A stretch of DNA of 64,000 nucleotides from assembly GCA_963682025.1 (NCBI GenBank), contig OY821519.1, positions 68,517,525 through 68,581,524 of the forward strand. The letters run 5' to 3'. Source of the DNA: Cordilura impudica. Its lineage: Eukaryota > Arthropoda > Insecta > Diptera > Scathophagidae. The translations under genes and the position numbers were made by a program. The notes under the pieces are model-generated. The model was not told the DNA's origin. It was given only the letters and a program-made list of their open reading frames with translations, and ran no database searches. Every line of letters begins with the position of its first letter. Within the stretch, counting starts at the first letter, position 1. Of this stretch, positions 45,140 to 58,900 are shown one piece after another.

Positions 45140-45341
45140 ATGCTAAACCTGTGAATGCGTACGTGTTGAATGCAAATATTAATATGAATAAATCTTGCAA
45201 ACCAATCAACAAATTGTAACGTACAAACAACAAAAGAAAACAAAACAGAAAAACATACGTCCGAATGTATGTATGAATATACATTGTAGCATCTTTAATA
45301 AATTTGAACAAACTTAAAAGTCTTAAGAATATTGATACAAA

Positions 45342-45661
45342 CTAGCAGATTCCAGCCGTCGAAATTCGAGCGCAAATTCTAGGAAATTTTATTTTTTCAT
45401 TAAATAAAGACCCTAAGAGTATGCACACACATTAACAAATTTAATAAACACACACATATCATTGTATAATTTTATGCATGTGTAAGTAGCAACTTTAATG
45501 CAATTTACTCAAAATAAAGGAAAAAATTTAGAATTCTGTAAATCTGCAAATCGGCTAAAAAGAAATACCTTTCAAATAATATACGTTTGGTCAAAATCGG
45601 GATAAATCAGTAGAACAAAACATCAGTCACAAGAAGTCGCCTAGCCTATTAATATTACAGA
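45342..45661 (-). mobile_element. Helitron-like element, family B, copy 4
   Basis: On the minus strand it starts A|TCTGTAATATTAATAGGC and ends GGCTGGAATCTGCTAG|T. About 320 bp and nearly complete. Confidence 0.75.
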
Positions 45662-45747
45662 TGAGAAATTTTGGGTCTTTTTGAACCTAAAAAGAATTCT
45701 GAAGTGTTTCTTAATACCCAAAGATTGTGGGTGTCAAATAAAATATA

Positions 45748-46633
45748 TCGCACACATAGTTCAAAAGTGATGTATGAAACATATAGACGACAGCGGCTAC
45801 ACGACTACAGCCTGTCAAAAATAAAATACACACGTTTATATGAAAACGATTATTTTGACACCAACAGAGCTACACGACCACTTTTGCTGCTGTAGGCTAA
45901 TTTCTATTTTTGTTGGCTACAAAACAAAAATAGTGTTGACAATATAACAAAATATGTAAAATATATTAGTGCTATGAAATATTTTATTTTATTGAAAAAA
46001 TTAATCGCAAAATGAAGTGCTAAGTAAATTTATTTATTTATTTTTACGTTATAATAATGCATTATAAATAAGTATTTGTATATTTAAATCAAGTTTATAT
46101 AGAATCATGCATGTTTTTCTATTTTAATAAAGTAGAAAAAAATATAATTGGCACTACTGAAATAAAAATGCTTTTGTATAAAAACAGCTGTTTATATTGT
46201 TGTTATATGTTGCCGTCGTTTTCAAAAAAATTAAGTAGCTGACTACACGACTACAATTGCAGCCAGTAGCATTTGTAGTCGTGTGTTCGTGTAGCCGCTG
46301 TCGTCCATGTGTTTCATGCATGACTCAACTCAAAATTTTCATTTTTCATAAATCGACAATTGAGACAATTAAAACATAAAGAAGAAGGGAGAAAACTGCA
46401 AAAAAGTTATTTGCATTTAAATTGCGACCAACCTAGCCGAATTTCGTGGATGAAAAAAGAAAATTTTACCAAAACTAGAAAGACATAACTGTTTTTTACC
46501 AGCAGTTAACAACAACAAAAGACACTGATATTTTTTCTATAGATAAACATGTGTATTGCGCATAGTTTAAGCATATAAACCGAAAAATATAAATTTTGAG
46601 TTGAGTCACTTCTGAACTAGGTGTGCGATATAA
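45748..46633. mobile_element. Nested pair of inverted-repeat MITEs
   Basis: The outer ends are inverted: ATATCGCACACATAGTTCAA (45748) and, inward from the right, ATATCGCACACCTAGTTCAG (46633). Between them, about 45775-46317 is a second element whose arms both read ATGAAACA..GACGACAGCGGCTACAC. It splits the outer arm, whose continuation GACTCAACTCAAAATTTT follows at 46321 and whose inverse is at 46594. TGA flanks both sides of the inner element. Confidence 0.65.
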
Positions 46634-46788
46634 TATATTTTTCTTTGGTTTGATTTCCTGTCATTAGACAGGGGTTGGTTGAATATAGCAAAATACCAGG
46701 ACTGGTTTCACACATTATGTGTGGATTACAAACTAAATATAAGACGAAAGGATATATCATACAACCAGAACGCATGCAATTAAGTACA

Positions 46789-48032
46789 CTAGCAAATTCC
46801 AGCCCTCGAAATTCAAGTGCTAATTCTAGGAAAATTTATTTTTTCATTAAATAAAGACCCTAAAGGTATGCTAACGAATTTAAGCCAATTCACAATTTAA
46901 AGCTTTTTAAATATTATTATTTATTGGTTTATGTCCAAGACTATTTTTCAATTCAACACAATTGTTATTGTGAATGAAGAAAACAAACTCAATTTTCTTA
47001 CAAACACATTAACAGATTTAATACACACCCACAAGCATTGTATAATTATACCCTATACCACTATGAGGTTTGGGTATAATGACTTTGTGCTGCTGTTTGT
47101 AACTACCAAAAATATTTGACCTAGACCCATCTTTTATTATGCCGATCGAATCAGAATCACTAACTGATTCAATTTAACGATGTCCGTCCGTCCGTCCGTC
47201 TGTGTGTCCATGTAAACCTTGTAATCAAACTGCAGGTCGCAAATATGAATAAATTTTGATGAAATTTGGTATATAAGCTTTTGTCGGCCACAGAATGAAC
47301 GCTATTGAAATTGGTGAGAATGGGTCCATGTTCAGACCTAGCCCCCATACAAATGACCCCTATGAAATTGACATAAATTGCCATAAGATCCAAATTGTCA
47401 TATAGATCTTAGTAAAATTGGGTTTATATGCGTTTATTACATCCATTAATGAGTAGTCCAAAAATGATCCCTAGGGGACAACACTTAGTCATAGGCGCCA
47501 TATAGAGCTGCTTCCCGATCTTCACTTAAATCTATCAAAAAACAAAAATATTGGACTGATTCTTCTCAAATTTTGTTTGTATATATTTTTGCAAAATATA
47601 AGAGACTTTACCAAACAGAGTCAGGATCGGTCCATTTTTGGGCCTAGTCCCCATATAGATATAGCATCCGATATGAACTTTTTCATATATGCAGCCAAAA
47701 AAATTAATAAAAATCCCACTCAAATTTGGTTTATGCTTATTTTCTATGTCCAGTTAGATGGGCCTATGAGATAGTGTCTCTAAACGCATGGTATAGGGTA
47801 TCATATAGTCAGTCTAGACCGACTATAATTTTCTTACTTGTTTTATGTATGTGTTAGTAGCAACTTTAAACGCATTTTACTCAAAAAAAAACTAACAATT
47901 TTAAAATCTGTAAATCTGGTGGACAGCTAAAAAGAAATACATTTCAAATGAGGGATGTTTGGTCAAAATAGGATTTAAACTGACACGCTAACATCGGTAA
48001 CAAGAAATCGTCTTGCCTATTAATATTATAGA
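46789..48032 (-). mobile_element. Helitron-like element, family B, copy 5, split by family A copy 7
   Basis: CTAG at 46789-46792 and the TC end at 48031-48032 on the minus strand. The full-length A repeat (47047-47842) interrupts the B sequence at TATAATT/TTATGTATG. Confidence 0.7.
47047..47842 (-). repeat. Dispersed repeat family A, copy 7 (longest intact copy)
   Basis: 796 bp from ATACCCTATACCACTATGAG to TTTTCTTACTTGTT. It contains the GTCC microsatellite (about 47180-47200), several words of the type CAAATTTGGT and GGGTCCAT, and the near-perfect palindrome at 47804-47827. Its clean insertion into family B defines the element ends. Confidence 0.75.
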
Positions 48033-48559
48033 TAACCTAACTGCATGCTGAGCAGAATCACGAACAAACACCCTAACCTGTTATCTCTTAACCGGAAATA
48101 TTTACTAGAAAACGAGGTTTATTCGTTGACTCATAAATTGCTACTGGCAAATAAAATATATTTAAAATAATGGAAAAATTCGATAATTATACGTATGTTC
48201 GAATAATACAAAATAAGGAAAAATGTTCCGTATAACGAAAAAAAAAAAATCAGTGAAAACTAAATATTAAGAAGCTTATAGACTTGTTTTTTTTTTTTTT
48301 AAATAAAAAATTTTTACATTTTATTAATACCAATCAAGAATAATAATAATAAAAAGATCGTGGAAACTAACAAATAAATAAATTAAAAATGTAAATTTAT
48401 ATTTGTGTGTATAGCTTTGCTGTTGCGATAAATTAATAATACTAATATTAATTATTTGGTAGTGCAATTATAAAAATTCATTTTGTACTTTCGTTTTTTT
48501 TTTTAATTTTCAAATAAGAAAATGTAAAATTTTATGAATACTAATCACCAATAATAAGG
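48033..48559. other. AT-rich spacer
   Basis: T- and A-runs only; nothing supported. Confidence 0.4.
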
Positions 48560-49064
48560 AAAATAAAATATTGTGTCATCACACATATAAACAGTTTCAG
48601 AAGCCCCATTGTCGGAACATGCGGGAAATATGTATTTGTGTATTACGTTCTCCAAATCAATTCTGCATTCTATTTGCCTATCATTGTCTTTACAAATAGC
48701 CAAACAAAAATTTCATTTGTTGTTGCGTTACACTCTTTATTTTCTGTGTTCAGCTTTATAATAACGTCCAACATTTTCAAAATTCTTTTCAATAATTGCT
48801 GAAGCTTCCGAATCTTCTGAAAGTCACAATAGTTGTTGTCATCATTGGAGATTTTGTGTGCTTGTACCAAATTTCCTGTTAATTTTCATGGGGTCATTTG
48901 GTCTTTCAGAAAACTTAACGAATGGAAGTGTTGCCATGTTGATGCATCATAACTCTGTTCCTCAGAATATATGCCAGGATCTCCTGATTTAGGAACTGGA
49001 ATTTTGTTATGTTCCATTCGGAATCTATCACGTACACTTTTCCATTTTTTCTTCAACTCTTCAG
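48560..49064 (-). pseudogene. MADF/BESS-type DNA-binding protein remnant
   Basis: On the minus strand, an exon-like stretch begins after an AG acceptor at 49065-49066. It reads EELKKKWKSVRDRFRMEHNK, then IPVPKSGDPG, and ends STWQHFHSLSFLKDQMTP at a TGA (48886-48888). K-W-x-x-L/V-R-D-x-F/Y-R and a closing F-x-S-L-S-F-L-K-D are the second half of a MADF domain (Adf-1 family). Further on, in shifted frames, come CDFQKIRKLQQLLKRILKML and RQIECRIDLENVIHKYIF, which could be the C-terminal BESS-like part. The first half of the MADF domain was not found upstream. Stops and frame changes suggest a decayed gene or partial copy, head-to-head with the large gene at 49956. Confidence 0.55.
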
Positions 49065-49955
49065 CTAAAAAAAAAGAAAAAAATTATAGGAAATATAAAG
49101 AGTGCTTTTTTAAGTTTACTCTTTCTTATATTTATTTCGTTATTGTACACAATATACCTATATAAAAAAATATTAAATAAACTATAAAATTCATACCTAT
49201 TTATTTCAATAATCACCAGTTTGAATTTTCTTATATTCAAGTAAATATTTGCAAATATATATAAGATTATTCGTGCAAAATTACAAAGTTCTATCCCTAA
49301 TAACAAAAAAGTTACAGATGCGATAATGATGGCCAAAATTTCCCACTGTGGGACGGACAACTACGACCACTATTTCAGTTATTGTAATATTTTATTTCTG
49401 TTGCAAGACTTCATATTGTATTGTAATACTTTTAAACTGTAGTTCAAAAACAATTATAAATAAAAAAATTTAATACTTGTTTTCAATTCTATTTGAATGC
49501 TTTTCCAATGTTCCATAATTTTTCAACAACAAACACACGTAGATTTAATGCCTGAAAACAGAGGTTCGGGTCGTTAGCTTAAAAAACATTGTTTCAATGT
49601 AAGCTTTATCAAAATATATAGTAAAATTGGCGCAATTTTATATATTTCTATAAATTTCTTATCTCAACGCTCAAAAAAACCTCGCGTTTCACAGAGATTA
49701 GCTAGGAAACATCACTTTTTACTACACATGTAAAAAAGAGAAGAGTTTCTCTGAGACGCCCTGTGAACAATTTCGCTATTCGAACATTTCTACCTCCATT
49801 GTGTCAAAAGCAGCTGTTTGTAAACAACTGGTTAGTTTGTTGACAGACGGCGTCATTTGTAATAAAACAAAGAACGCAATTTTTGATAGCTGAGAATGTT
49901 AAAATAAGCTATAAAATTAATTTTCCTAAACATTTTAAGCCAAGTAGAAAGCAGC
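49065..49955. promoter_or_regulatory. Presumed upstream region of the large gene
   Basis: Nearly 900 bp without a supported gene. The segment 49680-49955 is less AT-rich than its surroundings and directly precedes the first exon, so the promoter probably lies there. No specific element could be identified. Confidence 0.35.
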
Positions 49956-52900
49956 ATGGAAGCCATACTGCCATTTAAAATAAAAAATGAACAACAATTC
50001 TTTGAATTTGCGTTGAAAGTGGGTTTCGATGAAATGCAAACGGTAAGTTTGTTTGTTTTCCATTGCACACAAAACCCGGCATTTTTTAGTGGAATTATTT
50101 TATTCATTTTGATCTAGTACAAATTCATTTATGTGATGCAACAAAGTGATTTGGACATTTTTGCTAAGATGCACGATGAACGGATTTATGTGTTAATCTA
50201 TTGCTGGGAATTGTGTGAGGATTACAAACATAAACTCAATCCTGACGAATGGGAACTACCCGAAGAATTGGAAACCATTTTAAAGCTGTTAGTACCCTGG
50301 AGTTTGGATATATGGTTTAGCAAGGAATGGGATAAATGCAAACCCTATTTGAAATTGGGTCTGATACACTGTTTAAATAGAGCTCGAGATTTATTGATGC
50401 GCATGCCAGATATGATGCAAATCAATTGGGATTTTTTACTGCTGTACAATCTGACACCGTGGAACGTTGCGTACTTAAGGAATTTGAATGTGAAAAAAGA
50501 AAAAACACTAGAAACTGGGGCACAATCTATTGAAACTGAAGAGCAACCAGCCACCGTTGAAGGTAAATATATACAGTGTGTCACAGTACAATGGAAGCTT
50601 TTATCAAAACTAGCAGTTTCCAGCCGTCGAAATTCGAGTGCAAATTCTAGGAAATTTTATTTTTTCATTTAATAAACTATGATCCATAAGGTATGCCCAT
50701 AAGGTATGAAAACAAACTTTTTTTTCCAAACACATTAACAAATTTAATAAAAACACACACATAACATTGTATAATTTTATGTATGTGTTAGTAGCAACTT
50801 TAAATGAGCATAACTCGAAAAAAAAATTTTAATTTTAAAATCTATAAGTCTGGTGGACAGCTAAAAAGAAATACCTTTCAAATAAGATACGTTTTGTAAA
50901 AATCGGAGAAAACTCTTTGACAAATCATCGGTCACAAGAAATCATCTTACTCATTAATATTATAGATATATTTTTGATGACTTGAATGGTCAATACCAAA
51001 AAATTGGACCATAAAATTAGAAACTCATTAATTTAAAAATTTGTATGCTTTATTTAAAAAAGATAAAATATTAAGATTAAGATTTTATAAAATTTTTTTT
51101 AATACCATTTTCCATTTTTATTGTTTTAACTCTGGTGGAGAAGTTTAAAAGTTTCCCTTGTTTTGTCATCACTTAAACAAATTTTTTTTGTTTATTTTTT
51201 TAATTGTATTTTTTGTTACAAATTTATCTTTTTATAGAGAACACAGCAAAGAGCGATTTCGCACAAAAAAATATAATTTTAGTATTTTCTGTCTGTCTGT
51301 CCGTCTGTCTGTCTGTCTGTCTGTTGAAATCACACTCATTCACAAATTAAATCATTTACCTGGGTAGACTTAGGATAATATTGTTTGCCATTGTTTCGAG
51401 TAGGTTGATCTTTCAAATGGGATAAAACGGGCATCATTGTGTTAAGATATGGCCTAAAATTTGGACACATTTCTAAAAAATACTACAAATTCAGTGTGTT
51501 TGTAGTTATATTTTACCATTAAGTTTATCAAAATGTTAACTTTTACTTGTTATAATACAATATAATATAATATAAAAATACATATGTAAATGAAAACTTA
51601 AGTGGAAACCAATTCCCTATTATCATCTGAGGATTTTTCCCATAGAAATAAATACATCTTTATAAACTCCTATAAATTTTTAATGTCTTCATAATAATTT
51701 TCTAGGCAGTGGCAAATTTTTTCCATTAAATTTTCTTAAATTTTTGTATAAAAAGAATTTTACCTTAAAGAATCAAATCTTTTTTTTCCAGATTCATCGT
51801 ATGTTAAATTGGAGCAACTTCCTTTAATTGTTCTACGTTTGGTAAAACTATTTGATCAATGTTCAATTGATATGGTTAAAACTCTATGTATGCGAGTGAT
51901 AGCGGCCTGGAATAAAATTTATCATGCCGAATTAGAAGTATCTAGTTCTAGACTACCGTATATACCACCCGAAGACAAACGATGTCTGCTTTTAATATGT
52001 CACATCTATTTGATGGCAGTATATGAATCCGATGATGTTAAAGGCTATGTTATTGATAATATGGTAATAAATACAAAAAAAAAAGAAAAAATCATTACAA
52101 ATTATCTATTCCAATAATTTTACAGATCAACAATATACGTTTCTACTATCAGGGTTTTCAAAAATCAAAAGCTCTTTATGCCATGGATAATCTAGAATAT
52201 ACACCGGCACGATTTATTGCCTTAACCAAAATTCACTTACGTTTACAGAAACGGGAATTTTTTGACTTTTTCATTTGGAATAAATATGATACTTCATTGG
52301 TCAATCTCTTTGGTGTTGTGTCACAAGCTTACAAAAGTTATTTACTTGGTAATCTTCTAATGGATATCAACAATATGAATGAAGATGATTTTGCTGCTAA
52401 TGTTCCACTCTATAAACGTCTAATGAATTCCTATGTTAACGAACGGGAAAAGAGTGAATTGTTTATGTTATCTGAATTGCAAAAATTGGAAGCACAACGT
52501 TATGCTCACAACATTATATTAACCACGAAAAATATGACCGACTTTAAAAGTAAAATATGTAAAGGTAATCGTATGAGTAATATTGGTAATTATGAAAATT
52601 CCGATGATGCTCTTGCTTTATCGGTTGTTGAAAATGCTGATGAAAATGATATTGAAATGAAAGAACCTTCTGAGAATAGTGACGTTACTGAAGGCGGTGA
52701 TTGTAATGAAGTTAGAGAGGTTGCTGAAGAAAGTGATTTACGCTTGGACCCAATTTTTCAAAATATACCAAATAATGAGAATATTCTTTATTATGTTTAT
52801 GATGTTTTGGCTAAAAAAGTAAGTTGCCTTTTTATAGTATGAAACCCCATTAGAGTTCTTCCCAATCTTTTCCTTTTTTTTTTCTTTCTGCCAGGACTAT

Positions 52901-55900
52901 AAAGGCTGGTATTTTGCTAAAATTGTATTACTGGTTAAAATCATTGGCCACGAGCTGAACATGATTGAAACTTGGCGTTATCATCCTGGCCTAACGACTG
53001 ATTTTATGTTAAATTTGGACATAAAACTCTCAAAACACTATGCGGACTTGGCAAAAATATTTAAAGCTCATCCCTTCATTGAACAGGAATTTTGGCTAAC
53101 AGCGTTTTACTTAAATCCCACAGCCGAATGTTATGAGACCATTAAACGTCTGGGCATGCGTAACAATCGTAAGCGTACAGATGAACATACTAAGCTGGTG
53201 ATGAGCGTCGATAACATCGATGCCAAATATGGATTGTTAAGTTCTACAATCGATGTGAAGGATATAGCCGGTTTGGAAAATAACGAGGAACCAGATGGCG
53301 ACTATGATCCCATATATTCGGCTTTAAAGACTTTACGTCTGCCAGACAGTCTGATTAAGGATATGTTGACTACAGTATTTCTGCCACGTAATAGAAGTTT
53401 TGCTTGGGTTGTTGATTGGACCGAAATGCGTAATCGTTGCAAGATCCTTTTAAATAATGCGAAAGAAAAGAAACGTTTTGTCGAATTTAAAATGGCAGAA
53501 GCTAATGATCATTTGAAATTTTTACACATTAATTATGAAAAGTATAAAAATAGACCACAGCTGGACTATGGTACTATTGAGCAAGGCTATGAAACTCTTA
53601 TGAATCGAGAAGATTTTGATCGTAGTGAGGACGAAGAAGAAGAAGAAGAGGATTTTGAAGACGATGAAGATGCATATGAGAATAAAAGGGGAGGAGGTAA
53701 AGGCAATCGAAGAGGTGAAACTAAAAAAGAAGAACGGAAAATTGAAGGTATTATCTTCAGGCATCACATTATAAAACTTTTACAATTAATTACCTTTAAA
53801 ATTCCAGATGATAATTCTCAAGAAGACGATCCTTACTTAACCGGTAAAAGAAGAACTAGGTCTCGTGTTGCGGCAACTGTAGCTAGTTATCTGTTTCAAG
53901 CCATCCCCAGGGCCACTCGAAGAAAACGAAATCAAAATAATGAACTAGAAGCTAAAGTTGATAATGCTGATGATAAAACAAACAAGACAAATGACGATAC
54001 AAAAGTAGATAAAGATGATGTAACAAAAGATAATGATGATAAATCAAACGATTCGAAATCACCTATCACAACATCAGATTCTTTGACCCCACCGCCCGTA
54101 GCCACTGACACAGGGACTAAGGACGATGAAGACTCTTTGGACATTGTTAAAATTAACATAAAGGAATGTCTTAATGAAAGACCTACATTTTTAAATTCAA
54201 CGCCAGATTTTCAACCACTTATTGATATATGGAATGTAGAGAAATCGGATATTCAGTCCATAGATAGTAATTGTGTATCGCTGCTGGAAAGTTCAACGAT
54301 TTTGCGTCGTATGTCAAAATTAAAATCAATTAATAAACAAACCGGTTTGGGTTGTAATAATCGAGAAGCCATCGATGAAAATGAGATGTTAATTATGAAT
54401 ACAGATTATCCAATGAAAACCATATTTTCAACACCAAAATCAGGTTAATTATAAAAAAAAAAAACTGAATTTATGGATGATTTGTTAACTTTTTCTTCCT
54501 TTTTTACTTTTTTTTTTTTTTATATAGATTTTAATATTACTGCAGTTACAAAATTTGCTAGTACAGACGATGAGAAAATTATAGCTGCTACAGCTAGTGA
54601 TGTTGAAAAAGGTAACAGAAAGTTTCTTTGTTTCAGTTTGGGGAGTTGAAATGAATTTTTAATTATATTTTAAGAAATTATAAACTTTCGTTTGGAATCT
54701 ACTGATCTTCAAGAACTTGAAGCTGTCGCTAATGAAGATGAAACATCTAGTACGGATAAAGGTAAAAACGTTAATTGTGTCTAAATTTTATTCTTATTTT
54801 TACTATATAATTTCAGTAGATGAACAAAAGTACGACGATGTTAACATGAATCAAGAGGTAGGTGGTTGGTTTTGAATTGAAAAGTTATTTTTCTTTCAAA
54901 AAAAATACCTTTTCTTTAAAATACATTTTCTGTAGAAAAGGATATTTTCTAAAAAAGTAGCTTTTCTTAAAAGAGTACATTTTCTTTAAAAACTAAGTTT
55001 TCTTTAAAAAAAAGTTACTTCTATTGAAAAGTACTTTTTATTAAAAAGTACGTTTTCTTAAAAAGTACCTTTTCTTAAAATCTACAATTTCAGAAAAAAA
55101 AAAGTATATATTCTTAAAAAAGTAATTTTTCTTAAGAGATTAACTCTTGTTAATAAAGTATTCTTTCTTAAAAAAGTATCGTTTCTTAAAAAATAAATAT
55201 TTTTAGAAAAGTAAACTCTCTTAAAAATAAATGTTCCTAAAAAAGTATTCTTTCTGAAAAAAGTATATTTTCTTAAAAAAGTACCTTTTATTAAAAAGTG
55301 TTCTTTGTTATAAAAGTACATTTTCTTAGAAAAGTGTCTTTTCTTAAAAAAGTACCTTATCTTAAAAAGTACCTTTTCTTAAAATGCACATTTTCTGAAA
55401 AAAGTATATTTTCTTAAAACGTACATTTTCTTAAAAGAGCACCTTTTCTTAAAAAAAGTTGATTTGAAAAAAGTACATTTTCTCCATAAAAAAGTACCTT
55501 ATCTTAAAAACGTACCTTTTCTTAAAAAAGTACAATTTATGAAAAAAGTATATAATATTAAACTTTTCAACTATTCTTAACCTCTTGTTAAAAAAGTATT
55601 CTTTCATAAAAAAATAAATATTTTCTTAAAAAATAATAATTTTTAAACAAGTTCATTTTCTTATATAAGTAAAAAGTAATAAAGTTATTAAAAAAAGTAT
55701 ATTTTCTTAAAAAGTTCCTTTTCTTAAAAGAGTACCTGTTCTTAAAAAAGTTGATTTTCTTCTGTTTCTTTTTCGAAAAATGAAAGTACCTTTTCTTAAA
55801 ATAGTACATTTACATAAAAAAAAGTACCTTATCTTAAAAACGTACCTTTTCTTAAAAGAGTACACTTTCTCAACAAAAGCATATATTTTTAAAAACGAAA

Positions 55901-58900
55901 CTTCTCTTAAAAGATTACTTGTTAAAAAGTATATTTTCTTAAGAAATAACAATTCTTAAAAAGTACATTTTCTTAAATAAAAAAAAGTAATAAAATTTTT
56001 AAAAAGTTTATATTTTCTAAAAAAGTACCTTTTCTTAAAAAAGTACCCTTTTTAAAAAATTACTTTTCCCTAAAAAGGACATTTCCTTAGAAAAGTATCT
56101 TTTCTTAAAAAAGTACCTTATCTTAAAAAGTACCTTTTCTTAAAATGTACATTTTCTGAAAAAAGTATATTTTCTTAAAACGTACATTTTCTTAAAAGAG
56201 CACCTTTTCTTAAAAAAGTTGATTTTCTTATAATGTTCTTTTTTGAAAAAAAGTACATTTTCTTCATAAAAAGTACCTTATCTTAAAAACGGACCTTTTC
56301 TTAAAATAGTACAGTTTCTGAAAAAAGTATATAATATTAAAAAAGCAACTTTTCTTAATCTCTTGTTAAAAAAGTATACTTTCATAAAAAAATATATTTT
56401 CTTAAAAAATAATTTTTAAACAAGTACATTTTCTTATATACATGAGTAAAAAGTAATAAATTTATTAAAAAAAGTATATTTTCTTAAAAAGTACTTTTTC
56501 TTAAAAGAGTACCTTTTCTTAAAAAGTTGATTTTCTTCTGTTTCTTTTTTGAAAAATGAAAGTACCTTTTCTTAAAATAGTACCTTATCTTAAAAACGTA
56601 CCTTTTCTTAAAAGAGTACGCTTTCTCAACAAAAGTATATAACTATTTTTAAAAACGAAACTTAAAAACTTTCTTAAAAAAGTACATTTTCTTAAGAAAT
56701 AACAATTCTTAAAAAAGTAAATTTTCTTAATAAGTAAAAAGTAATAAATTTTTTAAAAAGTATATTTTCTAAAAAAGTACCTTTTCTTCAAAAAGTACCC
56801 TTTTTAAAAAAGTACCTCTCCCTAAAAATGACCTTTCCCTAAAAAGTACCTTATCGTAAAAAGTACTTTTTCTTAAAATGTATATTTTCTTAAAAAAGCA
56901 CACTATTTTCTTAAAAAATATTCTTAAAAAATATTCTTAAAAAATATTCTTAAATTTTCTTTAAAAAAAGTATTCTTTGTGAAAAAAGTACATTTTCTTA
57001 AAAAAGTATATTTTGTTAAAAAAGTGTTCTTTGTTTATAAAAGTACATTTTCTTAGAAAAGTACTTTTTCTTAAAAAAGTACCTTATCTTAAAAAGTACC
57101 TTTTCTTAAAATGTACATTTTCTGAAAAAAGTATATATTCTTAAAAAAGTACATTTTCTTTAAAAAGTACCCTTTCCAAAAAAGTACCTTTCCCTAAAAA
57201 GGACCTTTCCCTAAAAAAAGTACATTATCTTAAAAAGTACTTTTTCTTAAAATGTACGTTTTCTTAAAAAGTATATTTTCTTAAAAAAGTACACTTTCTT
57301 TTCTTAAAAAAGTAATCTTTATTAAAAAAAGTATCTTTTCTTAAAAAATAAATATTCTTAGAATAGTAAATTTTTAAAAAAAAGTATTCTTTCTGAGAAA
57401 AGTATATCTTGTTAAAAAAGTGTTCTTTGTTTATAAAAGTACATTTTCTTAGAAAAGTACTTTTTCTTAAAAAAGTACCTTATCTTAAAACGTACATTTT
57501 CTGAAAAAAAGTATATTTTCTTAAAAAGTAAATTTTCTTAAAAGAAAAAAAAATTGATTATCTTATAAGTTCTTTTTTTTTAAAAAGAAAGTACCTTTTC
57601 TTAAAAAGTACCTTTTCATAAAAAAGTACCTTATCTTAAAAACGCACCTTTTCTTAAAAAAGTACACTTTCTGAAAAAAAGTATATGTATATTCTTAAAA
57701 AAGTAACTTTTCTTAAAATATTACCTCTTGTTAAAAAAGTATTCTTTCTTAAAAAAGTATTATTTTCTTAAAAAATAATAATTTTTAAAAAAATACATTT
57801 TCTTAAATAAGTAAAAAGTAATAAATTTAATAAAAAAAACTTTATTTTCTTAGAAAGTACCTTTTCTCAAAAAACTGCCCTTTGTAAAAAAAAGTACATT
57901 TCCTTAAAAATGTATTTTTTCTTAAAAAAGTACGTTATCTTAAAAAGTACCTTTTCTTAAAAAGTAAGTTTTCTTAAAAAAGTGCCTTTTCTTAAAAAGT
58001 AAATTTTCTTAAAAGAGCACATTTTCTTAAAAAAGTTGATTTTCTTATAAGTTTCTTTTTTGAAAAAAAAGTAAATTTTCTTCATAAAAAAGTACCTTAT
58101 CTTAAAAACGTACCTTTTCTTAAAAAAGTACACTTTCTGAAAAAAGTATATAATATTAAATAAGCAACTTTTCCTAAAAAGTATTCTTTCATAAAAAAAT
58201 ATATTTTCTTAAAAAATAATAATTTTTAAACAAGTACATTTTTTTCTATAAGTACAAAGTAATAAATTTATTAAAAAAAAGTATATTTCCTTAAAAAGTA
58301 CCTTTTCTTAAAAGAGTACCTTTTCTTAAAAAAGTTGATTTTCTTCTGTTTCTTTTTTGAAAACTGAAAGTACCTTTTCTTAAAATAGTACCTTTTTCAT
58401 AAAAAAGTACCTTATCTTAAAAACGTACCTTTTCTTAATAGAGTACACTTTCTCAACAAAAGTATATAACTATTTTTAAAAACGAAACTTAAAAGATTAC
58501 TTGTTAAAAAAGTATTCTTTCTTAAAAAAGTATGTTTTCTTAAGAAATAATTCTTAAAAAAGTACATTTGCTTAAATAATTAAAAAGTAATAAATTTTTT
58601 AAAAAGTTTATATTTTCTAAAATAGTACATTTTCTTAAAAAAGTACAATTTTAAAAAAGTACCTCTCCCTAAAAAGGACTTTTCCCTAAAAAAGTACCTT
58701 ATCGCAAAAAGTACTTTTTCTTAAAATGTATATTTTCTTAAAAAAGAATTCTTTAGTAAAAAAAAGTACCATTTCTTAAAAAAGTACCATTTCTTAAAAA
58801 AGTACCCTTTTTAAAAAAGAAACTTTCCCTAAAAAGGACCTTTCCCTAAAAAAGTACATTATCTTAAAAAGTACTTTTTCTTAAAATGTACGTTTGCTTA

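Noticed and set aside
53748..53767. A contiguous exon 52895-54443 without an intron
   Set aside because: Possible because the 60-nt segment has no stop, but its borders fit GT-AG and its translation breaks the compositional pattern; kept as an optional intron.
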